A stretch of DNA of 64,000 bases from Isoetes taiwanensis (taxonomy: Eukaryota; Streptophyta; Lycopodiopsida; Isoetales; Isoetaceae), in contig JAJEKV010000049.1 in assembly GCA_021234155.1 (NCBI GenBank), forward strand, positions 3,933,487 through 3,997,486. The letters run 5' to 3'. Numbering within the stretch: the stretch's first letter is position 1; each line of letters begins with the position of its first letter. The position numbers and the translations under genes are program-made. Below, piece by piece: positions 21,724-33,700 of this stretch. The notes beneath the pieces were generated by a model. That model saw nothing but the letters and a program-made list of their open reading frames with translations. It was not told the origin of the DNA and did not search any database.

Positions 21724-24302
21724 TAGCCTATCAATCCAATTCAACAATTTGATTCAATAAACCAAAAATTTTAAAGCTTCAAAAGACTATTTACTCACAC
21801 TAGGTTTTGTGAAGCTTGGGGCATGTCTATATGCCCGACTGAGCATAAGCCTATATAATTGGACACTGAAAGCAATTGAAAAGTGTTCAAGAATGGATAT
21901 TATCTTCTTCTTTATCTTCACATGCTTCAAGAACTGCTGAGAACAACAAAACCAGAGGATTAAGATTAAAGGAAACCTTTATGGTAGATATCTAGCCTTG
22001 TTACATTACCTGGGCCTTGTATTCTACTCTATGTAAGTAGGTGTGACATTAAATTGGACAAACATGTAGCTGTTCTAAGTTCTACCATTTGCGAATAATG
22101 ATTGAAATAGCAAACCTTTCACAACTGAACAAAGAAAACATTTACCACATAAACATTCAAACATGCATTGCAGTGTCAAAGGAAATGAATTGGCAGCAGC
22201 AATCGAATGCATAAGTGTGTCAACAATACAACTCTTTAATGCTGCAGATGCAGGAGAAACCCTTGTTTCTGGTGTAGTTCCATGAACATTTGCAGTACCT
22301 GCACAGTAAATAGCTTACAAATGACTGCTAGATTATACCATCACAAGCCTACAAGAATGGTAGCACTTAGAAAATAATAAAAATTTTGTAAGCCAAAGAA
22401 ATTTATGGAATATGGTTATGGGACAGTCAAAGTTGCACCGGAGATATTTGTAGATGCACTCAGGTGGTTAACTATCTGCTCCTTGTCTGATTGACCCCAT
22501 GCTTTGTTTCATAAGTTACTACTAGATTTCCTTGACATTGACAATCTTCCAACACTAATGAAGGTCTATGCGCATGTCCAGACGAGGAGGCCAAGTCATT
22601 CAACTTAGTTCCTACCTAATCCTTCTCTTTTTCCACATGATAAGACAAAAAAGTAAAGCAAGAGAGGGAAGGCACAGAAGTAACCCCACTTTATGATCAA
22701 TTTATGATCATGTTTCATTCAACCGTTACATTGTTTTCTAGTATTTTTTCCTATATGATTTTCATTCTCAATTTCAAGAGGGACGCCGCCTCGAAGCATT
22801 CATATATTTTGGAAGCATAAGATGATGTCGAGTTGTTTTCTCTTTTAAAGGACTGCTTATGTTTTTCCTTTACTGTTTGCTTTCTTCTTCTAGGCACTTT
22901 CATGGTTACCCCTTTTGAGATCAGATGAGATGGTCCAAGAAGAGTATCTGACTTCCGTTTATTATCATTATCACCTCCAATGAAGGATTGCTTCATGACG
23001 GGGCATCTTTATCATGAAAATTGGTCAAGTCAGATGCTTTTGGGCATGCAAGTTTAGACACCTAATCTTAAAGGAGATGAATGGGCGTAGTTGGAGAGGC
23101 TCCAACCATTGTTGTGTCTCTGATGATGGGAAGTAAATCGTCAATGCCTCGTGCCATGATGCTGACCTCCTGATTTGGATTCATCAGACACGAATAAGAG
23201 AAGGGTCCTTAACTAATCTCCAGGACACTTTGGATGAAGGGAAAGAAAGAAATAAAGTAATTATTAAAATCTACGAAAGACCCTAGTGTCTATGAGACCA
23301 AATAGATACGCTATTTCTTCAGCAATAACAACAAAACAGACAGTAGTGATCTGCATCCTAGATCTTAATCTTCTTGGAACAATATCTTTTGGAGCTATCT
23401 GGCATTCTCCTTAGCTTTTCTGGCTTTTCATGATTTCGTTTTCATGCTACTTCATAATAGATACAGAAAAGGTTGTAAGTACGATTTGCTTTAAACCTGA
23501 TATGGAAGAATTTGCCACACTCTAAACTTCAAGTTATTACTAATGTTGAACATTTTGGTTGCTTTAAACCTCAATCTGTCCATTGAGCCTTGGATCTGAA
23601 TGTGTCTATAAGGAGACCTGGTTGGTAACAAGAAGTGCTTCCCAGGTATGACGATCAAAGTTTTCCCCTGCATGCAACAGGTATGGTATCATTGTGCACA
23701 TGAGAAATTGGTATCATTGTGCACAGGAGAAATTGGACCCTGGTTAAGTTGATCTTGAATAGTGCCCATATGACAGTTCTTTAAACCTTTGCAAGTGCAA
23801 AACTCCACTGCTTCATGGCGATAATACACGGTTAAGGTGAGTGGAATCATGATGATGTGGCAATCATACTCTCCAGAATGCTAAAACTTCAACCTGAACT
23901 GTATGTGCACGTTCAGCACTTAGTAGGTGTTATTAGTGCTATTAGCAGACTGCCAGCTTGGCTGTTGGCATTTTGTTTAGTCAAGCATTTGAAGGGTTTG
24001 TTTATTAAGGCAGCCTCTTCTACTTTTAAATGGATCTATCTGAGTGATTCGAAGCCTTTCCATCTTGATTTTGTAGTTTTTTCTCTTGGTTAACTAAATT
24101 CTCTTATCAATTTACGCAAGGAAATCGTGCAATGTGATTATTTATAACAGAGCAGGGAGTCGGTAACATGTCTCTCTTGGCACAAGATTAATTTCTCTTT
24201 TCTTTTCCTTTTCTAGTTCATCATTGGGAAGCAAAGTATGGGCACGAATTATACTTGATTATGCTTAATCTTGTTTTCCTTGTCTTATTAGAGCAATCTC
24301 CG

Positions 24303-24729
24303 TCAGCATGTGTTTAGCTACATTGATGATGCTGCCAATGCTTCCTATCCTCTCATCCAGGAGCTCAGAAAGGTTTTGGTCCAGTTTGGATTGAAGAATG
24401 CAAAAACAGCAACAGATACTTCTCTCTTTGCCAAAATTCAAAACTTTGAGCAAGAATTAGCGAGGGAGCTCATAGAGGAGACTCCTGTAGCAAGGGAGAA
24501 ATATGACAAGGGCGTTCATGCTCTGCCTAACAGAATTGAAGAGTGTAGGACTTGGTTCTTGTACGAATTTGTGAGAAAGGAGGCCGGAACAAGGCTGTTG
24601 AGTGGCACACAGAAGACATCTCCTGGGGAAGAAATAAACAAGGTGTTCGTGGCATTGTGTGATGGCAAAATAGTTGCTCCTTTGCTTCGTTGTGTGGAGG
24701 GATGGAATGGAGCTCCTGGTGCTTTGTAA
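24303..24729 (+). pseudogene. PAL: Phenylalanine ammonia-lyase, 3' fragment with open frame
   Basis: Duplicate of 17807-18233 with an open frame from [11 protein letters not shown] to the stop. It carries several amino-acid changes of its own (for example 'ADASLF' to 'TDTSLF' and 'IPAARE' to 'TPVARE'), more than its twin, which suggests relaxed constraint. It lacks all catalytic residues. Confidence 0.9.
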
Positions 24730-26992
24730 TAGCTAATCAATCCAATTCAATGGTTTGATTCAATAAACAAAATTCTTTAAAGCTTCAAAAGACTACTTAC
24801 TTCAATTTCATTTCACTTCACAAAAAATTTTCCAGATCTTAATTGAGGAGAAGGTTAAAGTGCAAGCCACATTGTTGTATCTGCTCCAACTGCTACAACT
24901 GCTACAACTGTGGTGCCCTTTTTGGAGTCATACAACTACTTGTGGGATCTGGGCACATGCAATTCATAGAAATAATTTCTTCTATGGGTATCAAAGAAAG
25001 ATTTCTGGCGTATGTATTCAATGCCAAAAGGCCATAGAAAGTGCTTCGACAAAAACTGCATGCCAAAGATGAACAATTGCACTTAAACTTTTAGTTAATA
25101 AATAAAAAACTATGGTAAGAAACTGAAACATCATAAGCATATTCAGTTTAATGAGGTAAATATCCCACTCGAGTCAGTTGAGAATCGACTTCCAACATCC
25201 AAAGGCACAATTAAGAAGATAACTTATTCACAAATGGTCGTTGGAAGCTGGAAAAAGTGACAACTTTGTTTTCTGCACAGTCCCTTTCTCTTGGGCAGTG
25301 AAGTTATAAAAGTATGGCGCCAGAATAAATTAATCAATATGATTCCATGACAATTTCTATCCGTTAACAAATCTCCTTTCAATACAATAATACAACATTC
25401 CCATTCCTGGAGGATCTGTGTGAGCTGCAGTTGTCTTGCTCATATGACAACACAAGAACATGTCCAAGCTGACTGCTATTTACTGAGAAGATTGTCAACC
25501 TTAGCTACCTGCTCTTTAAGTGATGAGAATGTTCTTGAATTACTAAATATCCTTGACAGTCTTTACATCATGAGAATGTCCTTGACAGTCTTTACATCAT
25601 AATAAAGCCTTTGGAAGCATTGCCCCTTCCCTAATGCAACAAAGCGTAGCCCTTAGAAATCTTGTTTACGATGCTATTTTGAAAGAGAACAAGGAGCCCT
25701 AGAAGTCCACTCAAAGATAAGTGTAAGCAAAGGCATTTTCTAACTTAATGGCTTGCCCAATTTTCCGTTTCTCATATTGTGCTATCTCTGATCAACAAGT
25801 TCCAACGGAAGTTGTTCAAAGGTACTGCATGAAAATGCTTCCTCAATATCACTCTCAGAGTGAAGATAATATCCACCGTAAGAATATTCTATCAACATCA
25901 CCACATCGAAGCCAATGGGAATGGGTCACCATTTTACTATGCTCTTGAAGGCAAGATATGGCTATAGCAAATCAGTCTTTAGCACATCTTTAGTATGCTC
26001 AATTTGGTCATGTTTGGAGGCAAGACACATTCTATTCTTAGAGCCATTTGGCATGCTCAGGTCACATTGGACACGAGACAACTTTTGTCTTGTCCAAAAA
26101 GCAGAAGGTGAAGGGACTCTAAGCATTTTTTCAGAGCATGGATTTTATTTTTGCAATTCATCACCTCATCCAACCTATTTGGCTTTGACATCCATCCCAA
26201 ATCTGATAGATCAAGCCATGCCCACAATTATAGCAAGATCGAAACTTTGCCCACATCCAATACTACAGAGCATATCATAGTCACGGATTTCAAAAAACAT
26301 CATGAAGAATCTACTCTTAATCACACTATGCTTGCCATTGGTAAAGAAAACATGACCCATTTCCCAAACAATGGTTGCCAAAACTACTCAGAAAGATACT
26401 CGTTAAATACTGTAGATATAGCTCCTCTCTTCGCTATTTGACATGATGTCTTCTGCAATTATTTCTTAGCTCCAAATCTGCTGGCTTTATAGTAAGTCTT
26501 GTTAGACATGATTTGGATAAAACAGGGCAAATGATAGGAGCATATAGAGCAAAAACCTGCAATGATGTTTTCATCCTATCATGACAATCAACTTTGCAGA
26601 ACGCAACTTCTCTTTGTGGTATGAAAGATTTGACCCCAAGCTCGAAAGAGACAGAGGGTTCCAGTCACGAAGGGAAAAGTTTAGACCTTGAATTCATTCA
26701 TGGTATTGCTTAGCCATCTAAACAAATGATTTATTGATATTACCTGCAATTCTGCTTCTGTGCAATTTGTGCAATTGGGTTCATTTACCTTCTTGTGACA
26801 TGCATCTGTGTTTGTGTACTTACTACTGCATATAGGTCACACCTTACCCTTGCTATTCAAATAATAGTCTATTTTTGCAGAGCATGGGTTTACTTTGCAA
26901 TTCATCACCTTTCAAACCATATGGCTTTGGCATTCATCCCAAATCTAATAGCAAGCCATGCCCACAACAATAACATGATACTTTCTCCATGG

Positions 26993-27785
26993 TCAACATC
27001 AAAGTGGTCACCTTTCATATTCCCGTTACACAAATTGTCTGAAGTAAATCCATCCTTGTCCTAAAAAAAAGCATAGTACCCCTGTTGGATGACCTAGCGA
27101 AACATGTATTTGGGTCAAAAAAAAGGGGGACATTACTACAAAGCATATCATAGTCAAGAGTTTCAGAAAACATCATGAAGAACCCACTCCTAATCACACT
27201 ATGTTTACTGTTGGTTAAGAAAGTATGATCCATTTGCCAAAACTACTTAGACACCTCAAATATTGTGGATATGGCTCCCTCCTCTGCTACTTGACATGAT
27301 GTCTACTGCGGTTCTTTCTTAGCTCTAAATCTACTGCTTGATAGCAAGTCTTGTTAGGCAAATGATAGGAGCATATAGAACAAATATCTACAATGATGTT
27401 TTGCTCCTGTAGTGGCAATCATTGTTGCAAATTAAACGGGAGTGTTGCAGCACTCCCGTTTCAAAAATTCCTTTAGAAAAAATACGTCACTTCAAAAATT
27501 AGGCTTTTTTAAGAGAGGTTTAAAGTTTCATGAGTATCAATTTTTTTTTTTTTGGGCCTATTTTTGGGGTATTCTTTGGACACGACTTTGGTTTTTTGGA
27601 GTTAAGAACGTGAAAATAGCAGAATTGAGACATGAGCACGTAATTTTGTAGAGGTGGATGTACAAAAGACACAAATTTAGTAAACATAATAACAATAATT
27701 TCATTGCTGTTTTTGTGTTATATCAATAATGGCCAATAATGGGAATAAATAATAGATGTTAATCAGTAGCCACAACAAAAATCCG
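26993..27785. other. Non-coding junction segment
   Basis: 26880-27430 is a diverged copy of the type II flank (compare 38500-39020). A hairpin lies at 27434-27461. From 27470 to 27785 the sequence is AT-rich with a T-run and is not recognised. It is the 3' side of the methyltransferase gene on the minus strand. Confidence 0.5.
27434..27461. repeat. Hairpin: 11-bp perfect arms
   Basis: Arms AAACGGGAGTG (27434-27444) and CACTCCCGTTT (27451-27461) with loop TTGCAG. It is GC-rich in an AT-rich setting. The diverged type II flank copy ends just before it, so it may mark a breakpoint or an element end. Confidence 0.7.
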
Positions 27786-28905
27786 TCAGAGATCTAAATT
27801 AAAGTCTTCTTCATTCTTCTTGCTGCTCTCAGCTTGATCAGTCTCTATCGTTTCACCTTTCTCTGGTGACTTAGGCTTTTCTGTGTTGGTGGCTGCTTCA
27901 GGTATTGTAGCTAGAGCAACTTCTTTCAGCTCTGCAAATGTAGCTTCGTCTTCCAAAGAGCTTGTAAAAGGAGGCTGTATCTCTGAAGATGTCATCTTAG
28001 CAAAATCAGAATTAGACTTTGCCCCCAACTCTTGATTCTCATCTGGTAGAGTTGGTAAGGCAGAAAGTCTCATCTTGATGAACTGTACAGCCTCTTTATC
28101 AATGCCAACAGCCACACAATTTCGGCCCTTCTTAAGTGCACAAGCAATAGTTGTACCAGAGCCAGAAAATGCGTCGAGCACCCAATCTCCTGGACGTGAA
28201 AACATGTCCAGAAGATGGGGCTTCTGGTAGTGATTCACTATTCTTCCTTGTGCACTAGGGTCCTGCAGCTTCTGCAACACAGCTGGAAACTCCAACACGT
28301 TTGAAAAGTTCTGGCAAGCCGCTGTGTTGAAGTGTTCCATTGTACGTTTTCCATCGAAACTCCAATAAGCCACATGGAGATATTCGACCTTACTCAGCAG
28401 TCGCGGGCCTCCACCATGGTAATTAATATTTGTTTTATACCTGAGGAACAAAGAAATAAAAAAGGATTTAAGTACAGCCAAAAGAAACGTATTCCGGAAT
28501 AGAAACTCCTAACAAGAATTTTAAAATGCTACAGCTGTAATTACGAAAACAAGAAGGTAATGAAAACAAAACGACTTGTGTATTCCAGAATAAGTGCTTA
28601 CCAAACCAGATTTTCATAACCAGCTTGCGCAGGCGAACCAAAATGATTTTTAAAGCTGGCTTCCACAAGGCCGGATTGCATGCTTGAGTGAAATACAACC
28701 AGCCTCCAATGTTTTGCCGTGGTAATTTGCTTTATACCGCCTAGGGCTTTATTGATTCGGCTAGTTTGGTGCAATCACCGTGTACTATACAGAACAGGTT
28801 ATTTTGATCGTACATTGTAAACCGTTCGTAATCGGAGGGCTCATTGTCCAAAACACGCCTGTCCGCCAGCGTCCTCTCTTCTCGCGCTGTCCTGACCAGA
28901 TGCAT
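27786..28905 (-). pseudogene. DNA methylase N-4/N-6 domain protein, 5'-truncated gene with one intron
   Basis: Minus strand. Exon 28905-28602 encodes a segment with [16 protein letters not shown] and then, after a one-base shift near 28750, ITTAKHWRLVVFHSSMQSG; a 161-bp intron (28601-28441, GT..AG) follows; exon 28440-27786 encodes NINYHGGGPRLLSKVEYLHV and the SAM-binding motif WVLDAFSGSGTTIACALKKG with a downstream VGIDKEAVQFIKMRL. The splice joins LVW to YKTNINY in frame. A catalytic-type block before the FxGxG motif is the order of beta-group amino-methyltransferases, but no DPPY/SPPY motif is visible in what remains. The C-terminal tail is acidic and lysine-rich. The 5' end is replaced by PAL sequence at about 28905, so start and promoter are missing. 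Whether the frameshift is real is uncertain. Confidence 0.75.
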
Positions 28906-30768
28906 GAAAGCTCCAATTGGGTTCTCAACAATGTGATGAAGGGCACTGATACATATGGAGTCACCACCGGATTTGGAGCCACATCTCACCGCCGGACTAA
29001 TCAAGGGGTGGAGCTTCAGAAGGAATTGATCAGATTTTTGAATGCCGGAGTGTTTGGAAAGGGCAATGCAAATACTCTGCCCTGTTCTACGGCCAGAGCA
29101 GCAATGTTGGTGCGGACCAATACTCTGTTGCAGGGCTATTCCGGCATCAGATGGAAGATTTTAGATTCTATGTGCAAGCTCCTCAATGCCGGAATTACTC
29201 CTCTGCTTTCTCTCAGAGGCACAATCACTGCTTCCGGTGATCTGGTTCCTCTGTCTTACATAGCAGGCCTTTTAACAGCTCGTCCCAATTCCAAGGCCAT
29301 GAGAAAGGAAGGAGAATTTTTTGGTGCAGAAGAAGCTTTGAAGCTCGCCGGAATTGAAGAGCCGTTTGTGCTGCAACCCAAGGAAGGACTTGCTCTTGTA
29401 AATGGCACGTCTGTTGGAGCAGCTCTGGCATCCATAGTCTGCTACGATGCCAACATTTTGGCTGTTTTAGCCGAAGTAATCTCTGCGTTCTTTTGTGAAG
29501 TAATGCAAGGGAAGCCGGAATACACTGATCCTCTCACCCACAGATTGAAGCATCACCCTGGGCAGATCGAAGCTGCTGCAATTCAGGAATTTGTGTTAGA
29601 CGGCAGCTCTTACATGAAAGCCGCTGCAAAATTGCACGAAACAGACCCCCTCAGCAAACCCAAACGAGACAGATATGCTCTTAGAACTTTGCCACAGTGG
29701 CTAGGTCCCCAAATCGAAGTAATCAGAGCTGCTACACATTCAATTGAGAGGGAGATCAATTCCGTCAATGATAACCCAATCATTGACGTGAGCAGAGATA
29801 AGGCCCTTCATGGAGGAAATTTTCAAGGCACCCCAATTGGGGTTTCTATGGATAACGCCCGTCTGGCCATAGCTGCAATTAGGAAGCTCATGTTCGCCCA
29901 ATTCTCAGAGCTTGTCAACGATTACTACAACAATGGATTGCCTTCAAATCTCAGCGGAGGACCTAATCCCAGCTTAGATTATGGCATGAAAGGGGCCGAA
30001 ATTGCCATGGCATCTTACACCTCCGAGCTCCAATTCCTTGCAAATCCCGTCACGAATCATGTGCAGAGTGCAGAGCAGCATAATCAGGATGTAAATTCTC
30101 TTGGCTTGATCTCTGCCAGGAAGACCGAGGAGGCTGTTGAGATCTTGAAGCTCATGAGCTCCACTTTCCTCGTCGCCCTTTGCCAGGCAGTCGATCTGCG
30201 ACACCTTGAAGAGATTATGCAGTCTACTGTCAAGCAGATCGTGGCCAGAGTTGCAAAGAAGACACTTTTGGTGGATGAAACAGGGGAATTGTCTCCTCTC
30301 AGATTCTGCGAGAAGGATCTTCTCCGAATTGTGGACCATCAGCATGTGTTTAGCTACATCGATGATGCTGCCAATGCTTCCTATCCTCTCATCCAGGAGC
30401 TCAGAAAGGTTCTGGTCCAATTTGGATTGAAGAATGCAGAAACAGCAGCAGCAGATGCTTCTCTCTTTGCCAAAATTCAAAACTTTGAGCAAGAATTGGC
30501 GAGGGAGCTCACAGAGGAGATTCCTGCAGCAAGGGAGAAATATGACAAGGGCATTCATACTCTGCCTAACAGAATTGAAGAGTGTAGGACTTGGTTCTTG
30601 TACGAATTTGTGAGAAAGGAGGCCGGAACAAGGCTGTTGAGTGGCACACAGAAGACATCTCCTGGAGAAGAAATAAACAAGGTGTTCATGGCATTGTGTG
30701 ATGGCAAAATAGTTGCTCCTTTGCTTCGTTGTGTGGAGGGATGGAACGGAGCTCCTGGGGTTTTGTAA
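28900..30768 (+). CDS. PAL: Phenylalanine ammonia-lyase, 5'-truncated but uninterrupted copy
   Basis: PAL sequence begins at about 28908 (ESSNWVLN) and is open to the stop at 30766. A fortuitous in-frame ATG at 28900, derived from the flanking methyltransferase sequence, would give 622 residues; normal PAL has about 710, so some 87 N-terminal residues are gone. It keeps [17 protein letters not shown], the MIO triad in [23 protein letters not shown] and [11 protein letters not shown], and CGA where PAL1 has TGA. Conserved positions are altered: PLRG to SLRG before the MIO loop, KQDRY to KRDRY, RTSPQ to RTLPQ, and AIGKLMF to AIRKLMF. There is no PAL promoter upstream; the 5' neighbour is the divergent methyltransferase fragment. 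It is probably not functional, though it is the only long unbroken PAL frame here. A GTG-initiated extension to 28780 is considered unlikely. Confidence 0.85.
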   Translation: MHESSNWVLNNVMKGTDTYGVTTGFGATSHRRTNQGVELQKELIRFLNAGVFGKGNANTLPCSTARAAMLVRTNTLLQGYSGIRWKILDSMCKLLNAGITPLLSLRGTITASGDLVPLSYIAGLLTARPNSKAMRKEGEFFGAEEALKLAGIEEPFVLQPKEGLALVNGTSVGAALASIVCYDANILAVLAEVISAFFCEVMQGKPEYTDPLTHRLKHHPGQIEAAAIQEFVLDGSSYMKAAAKLHETDPLSKPKRDRYALRTLPQWLGPQIEVIRAATHSIEREINSVNDNPIIDVSRDKALHGGNFQGTPIGVSMDNARLAIAAIRKLMFAQFSELVNDYYNNGLPSNLSGGPNPSLDYGMKGAEIAMASYTSELQFLANPVTNHVQSAEQHNQDVNSLGLISARKTEEAVEILKLMSSTFLVALCQAVDLRHLEEIMQSTVKQIVARVAKKTLLVDETGELSPLRFCEKDLLRIVDHQHVFSYIDDAANASYPLIQELRKVLVQFGLKNAETAAADASLFAKIQNFEQELARELTEEIPAAREKYDKGIHTLPNRIEECRTWFLYEFVRKEAGTRLLSGTQKTSPGEEINKVFMALCDGKIVAPLLRCVEGWNGAPGVL

Positions 30769-33700
30769 TAGCCTATCAATCCAATTCAACAATTTGATTC
30801 AATAAAACAAAAATTTTAAAGCTTCAAAAGACTATTTACTCACACTAGGTTTTGTGAAGCTCGGGGCATATGCCCCACTGAGCATAAGCCTATATAATTG
30901 GACACTGAAAGCAATTGAAAAGTGTTCAAGAATGGATATTATCTTCTTCTTTATCTTCACATGCTTCAAGGACTGCTGAGAACAACAAAACCAGAGGATT
31001 AAGATTAAAGGAAACCTTTATGGTAGTTATCTAGCCTTGTTACATTACCTAGGCTTGTATTCTACTCTATGTAAGTAGGTGTGACATTAAATTGGACAAA
31101 CATGTAGCTGTTCTAAGTTCTACCATTTGCAAATAATGATTGAAATAGCAAACCTTTCACAGCTGAACAAAGAAAACATTTACCACATAAAGATTCAAAC
31201 ATGCATTGCAGTGTCAAAGGAAATGAATTGGCAGCAGCAGCAATCGAATGCATAAGTGTGTCAACAATACAACTCTTCAATGCTGCAGATGCAGGAGAAA
31301 CCCTTGTTTCTGGTGTAGTTCCATGAACATTTGCAGTACCTGCACAGTAAATAGCTTACCAATTACTGCTAGATTATACCATCACAAGCCTACAAGAATG
31401 GTAGCACTTAGAAAATAATAAAAATTTTGTAGGCCAAAGAAATTTATGGAATATGGTTATGGGATAGTCAAAGTTGCACTGGAGATATTTGTAGATGCAC
31501 TCAGGTGGTTAACTATCTGCTCCTTCTCTGATTGACCCCATGCTTTGTTTCATAAGTTACTACTAGATTTTCTTGACATAGACAATCTTCCAACACCAAT
31601 GAAGGTCTATGCGCATGTCCAGACGAGGAGGCCAGGTCATTCAACTTAGTTCCTACCTAATCCTTCTCTTTTTCCACATGATAAAACAAAAAAAGTACGG
31701 CAAGAGAGGGAAGGCACAGAAGTAACCCCACTTTATGATCAATTTATGATCATGTTTCATTCCAGCCGTACATTGTTTATATGATTTTCATTCTCAATTT
31801 CAAAGAAGAAAGCGCCACGAAGCATTCATAAATTTGAAAGCATAAGATGATGTCAGAGTTGTTTTCTCTTTTAAAGGACTGCTTATGTTTTTCCTTTACT
31901 GTTTGCTTTCTTCTTCTAGATACTTTCATGGTTACCCCTTTTGAGATCAGATGAGATGGTCCAAGAAGAGGATCTGACTTCCGTTTATTATCATTATCAC
32001 CTCCAATGAAGGATTGCTTCATGATGGGGCATCTTTATCATGAAAATTGGTCAAGCCAGATGCTTTGGCTGGCATGCAAGTTTAGACACCTAATCTTAAA
32101 GGAGATGAATGGACGTAGTTGGAGAGGCTCCAACTACTGTTGTCTACAGTGATGGGAAGTAAATCGTCAATGCCTCGTGCCATGATGTTGACCTCCTGAT
32201 TTGGATTCATCAGACACGAATATGAGAAGGGTCCTTAACTGATCTCCAGGACACTTTGGATGAAGGGAGAGAAAGAAATAAAGTAATTATTAAAATCTAC
32301 GAAAGACCCTAGTGTCTATGAGACCAAATAGATACGCTATTTCTTCAAAGAATAGCAACAAAAAGCATGAAAGTGATCGCATCCTAGATCTTAATCTTCT
32401 TGGAACAATATCTTTTGGAGCTATCTGGCCTTCTCCTTAGCGTTTCTGGCTTTTCACGATTTCGTTTTCATGCTACTTCATAACAGATACAGAAAAGGTT
32501 GTAAGTACTGTTTGCTTTAAACCTGATATGGAAGAATTTGCCACACTCTAAACTTCAAGTTATTACTAATGTTGAACACTTTGGTTGCTCAAAGAAATGA
32601 GAGTACTTTATGGCCTATGCCAAGTTTTAAACCTCAATCTGTCCATTGAGCCTTGGATCTGAATGTGTCTATAAGGAGACCTGGTTGGTAACAAGAAGTG
32701 CTTCTCAGATATGACGATCAAAGTTTTCTCCTGCATGCAACAGGTATGGTATCATTGTGCACATGAATGGCTCAAGGAGGAATGTCAGACTGTATCAAAG
32801 AAAGATTTCTGGCGTATGTATTCAATGCCAAAAAGGCCATAGAAAGTGCTTCGACAAAAACTGCATGCCAAAGATGAACAATTGCACTTAAACTTGTAGT
32901 TAATAAATAAAGAACTATGGTAAGAAACTGAAACATCATAAGCATATTCAGTCCCATTCGAGTCAGTTGAGAATCGACTTCCAACATCCAAAGGCACAAT
33001 TAAGAAGATAACTTATTCACAAATGGTCGTTGGAAGCTGGAAAAAGTGACAATTTTGTTTTCTGCACAGTCCCTTTCTCTTGGGCAGTGAAGTTATAAAA
33101 GTATGGCGCCAGAATAAATTAGTCAATATGATTCCATGACAATTTCTATCCGTTGACAAATCTCCTTTCAATACAATAATACAACATTCCCATTCCTGGA
33201 GGATCTGTGTGAGCTGCAGTTGTCTTGCTCATATGACAACACAAGAACATGTCCAAGCTGACTGCTATTTACTGAGAAGATTGTCAACCTTAGCTACATG
33301 CTCTTTAAGTGATGAGAATGTTCTTGAATCACTAAATATCCTTGACAGTCTTTACATCATGAGAATGTCCTTGACAGTCTTTACATCATAATAAAGCCTT
33401 TGGAAGCATTGCCTCTCCCCTAACGCAACAAAGCGTAGCCCTTAGAAATCTTGTTTACGATGCTATTTTGAAAGAGAACAAGGAGCCCTAGAAGTCCACT
33501 CAAAGATAAGACTAAGCAGAGGCATTTTCTAATGGCTTGCCCAATTTTCCGTTTCTCATATTGTGCTATCTCTGATCAACAAGTTCCAACGGAAATTGTT
33601 CAAAGGTACTGCATGAAAATGCTTCCTCAATATCACTCTCAGAGTGAAGATAATGTCCACCGTAAGAATATTCTATCAACATCACCACATCGAAGCCAAT

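Larger units (their letters stand above)
20484..26992. repeat. 6.5-kb tandem duplication, unit 2
   Basis: Second copy of 14007-20483, with the same internal order. It ends at 26992, where the sequence continues into 'gtcaacatcaaag', the native continuation of the block that is cut at 14006 and 20483. Compared with unit 1 it differs mainly by small changes at CAG/CTG sites, and by an expanded 'aactgctac' run near 24886-24910. Confidence 0.85.

Noticed and set aside
28780-28899. N-terminal extension of the PAL copy upstream of ATG 28900
   Set aside because: It needs a GTG start and reads the antisense strand of the methyltransferase exon; nothing PAL-like is in it.
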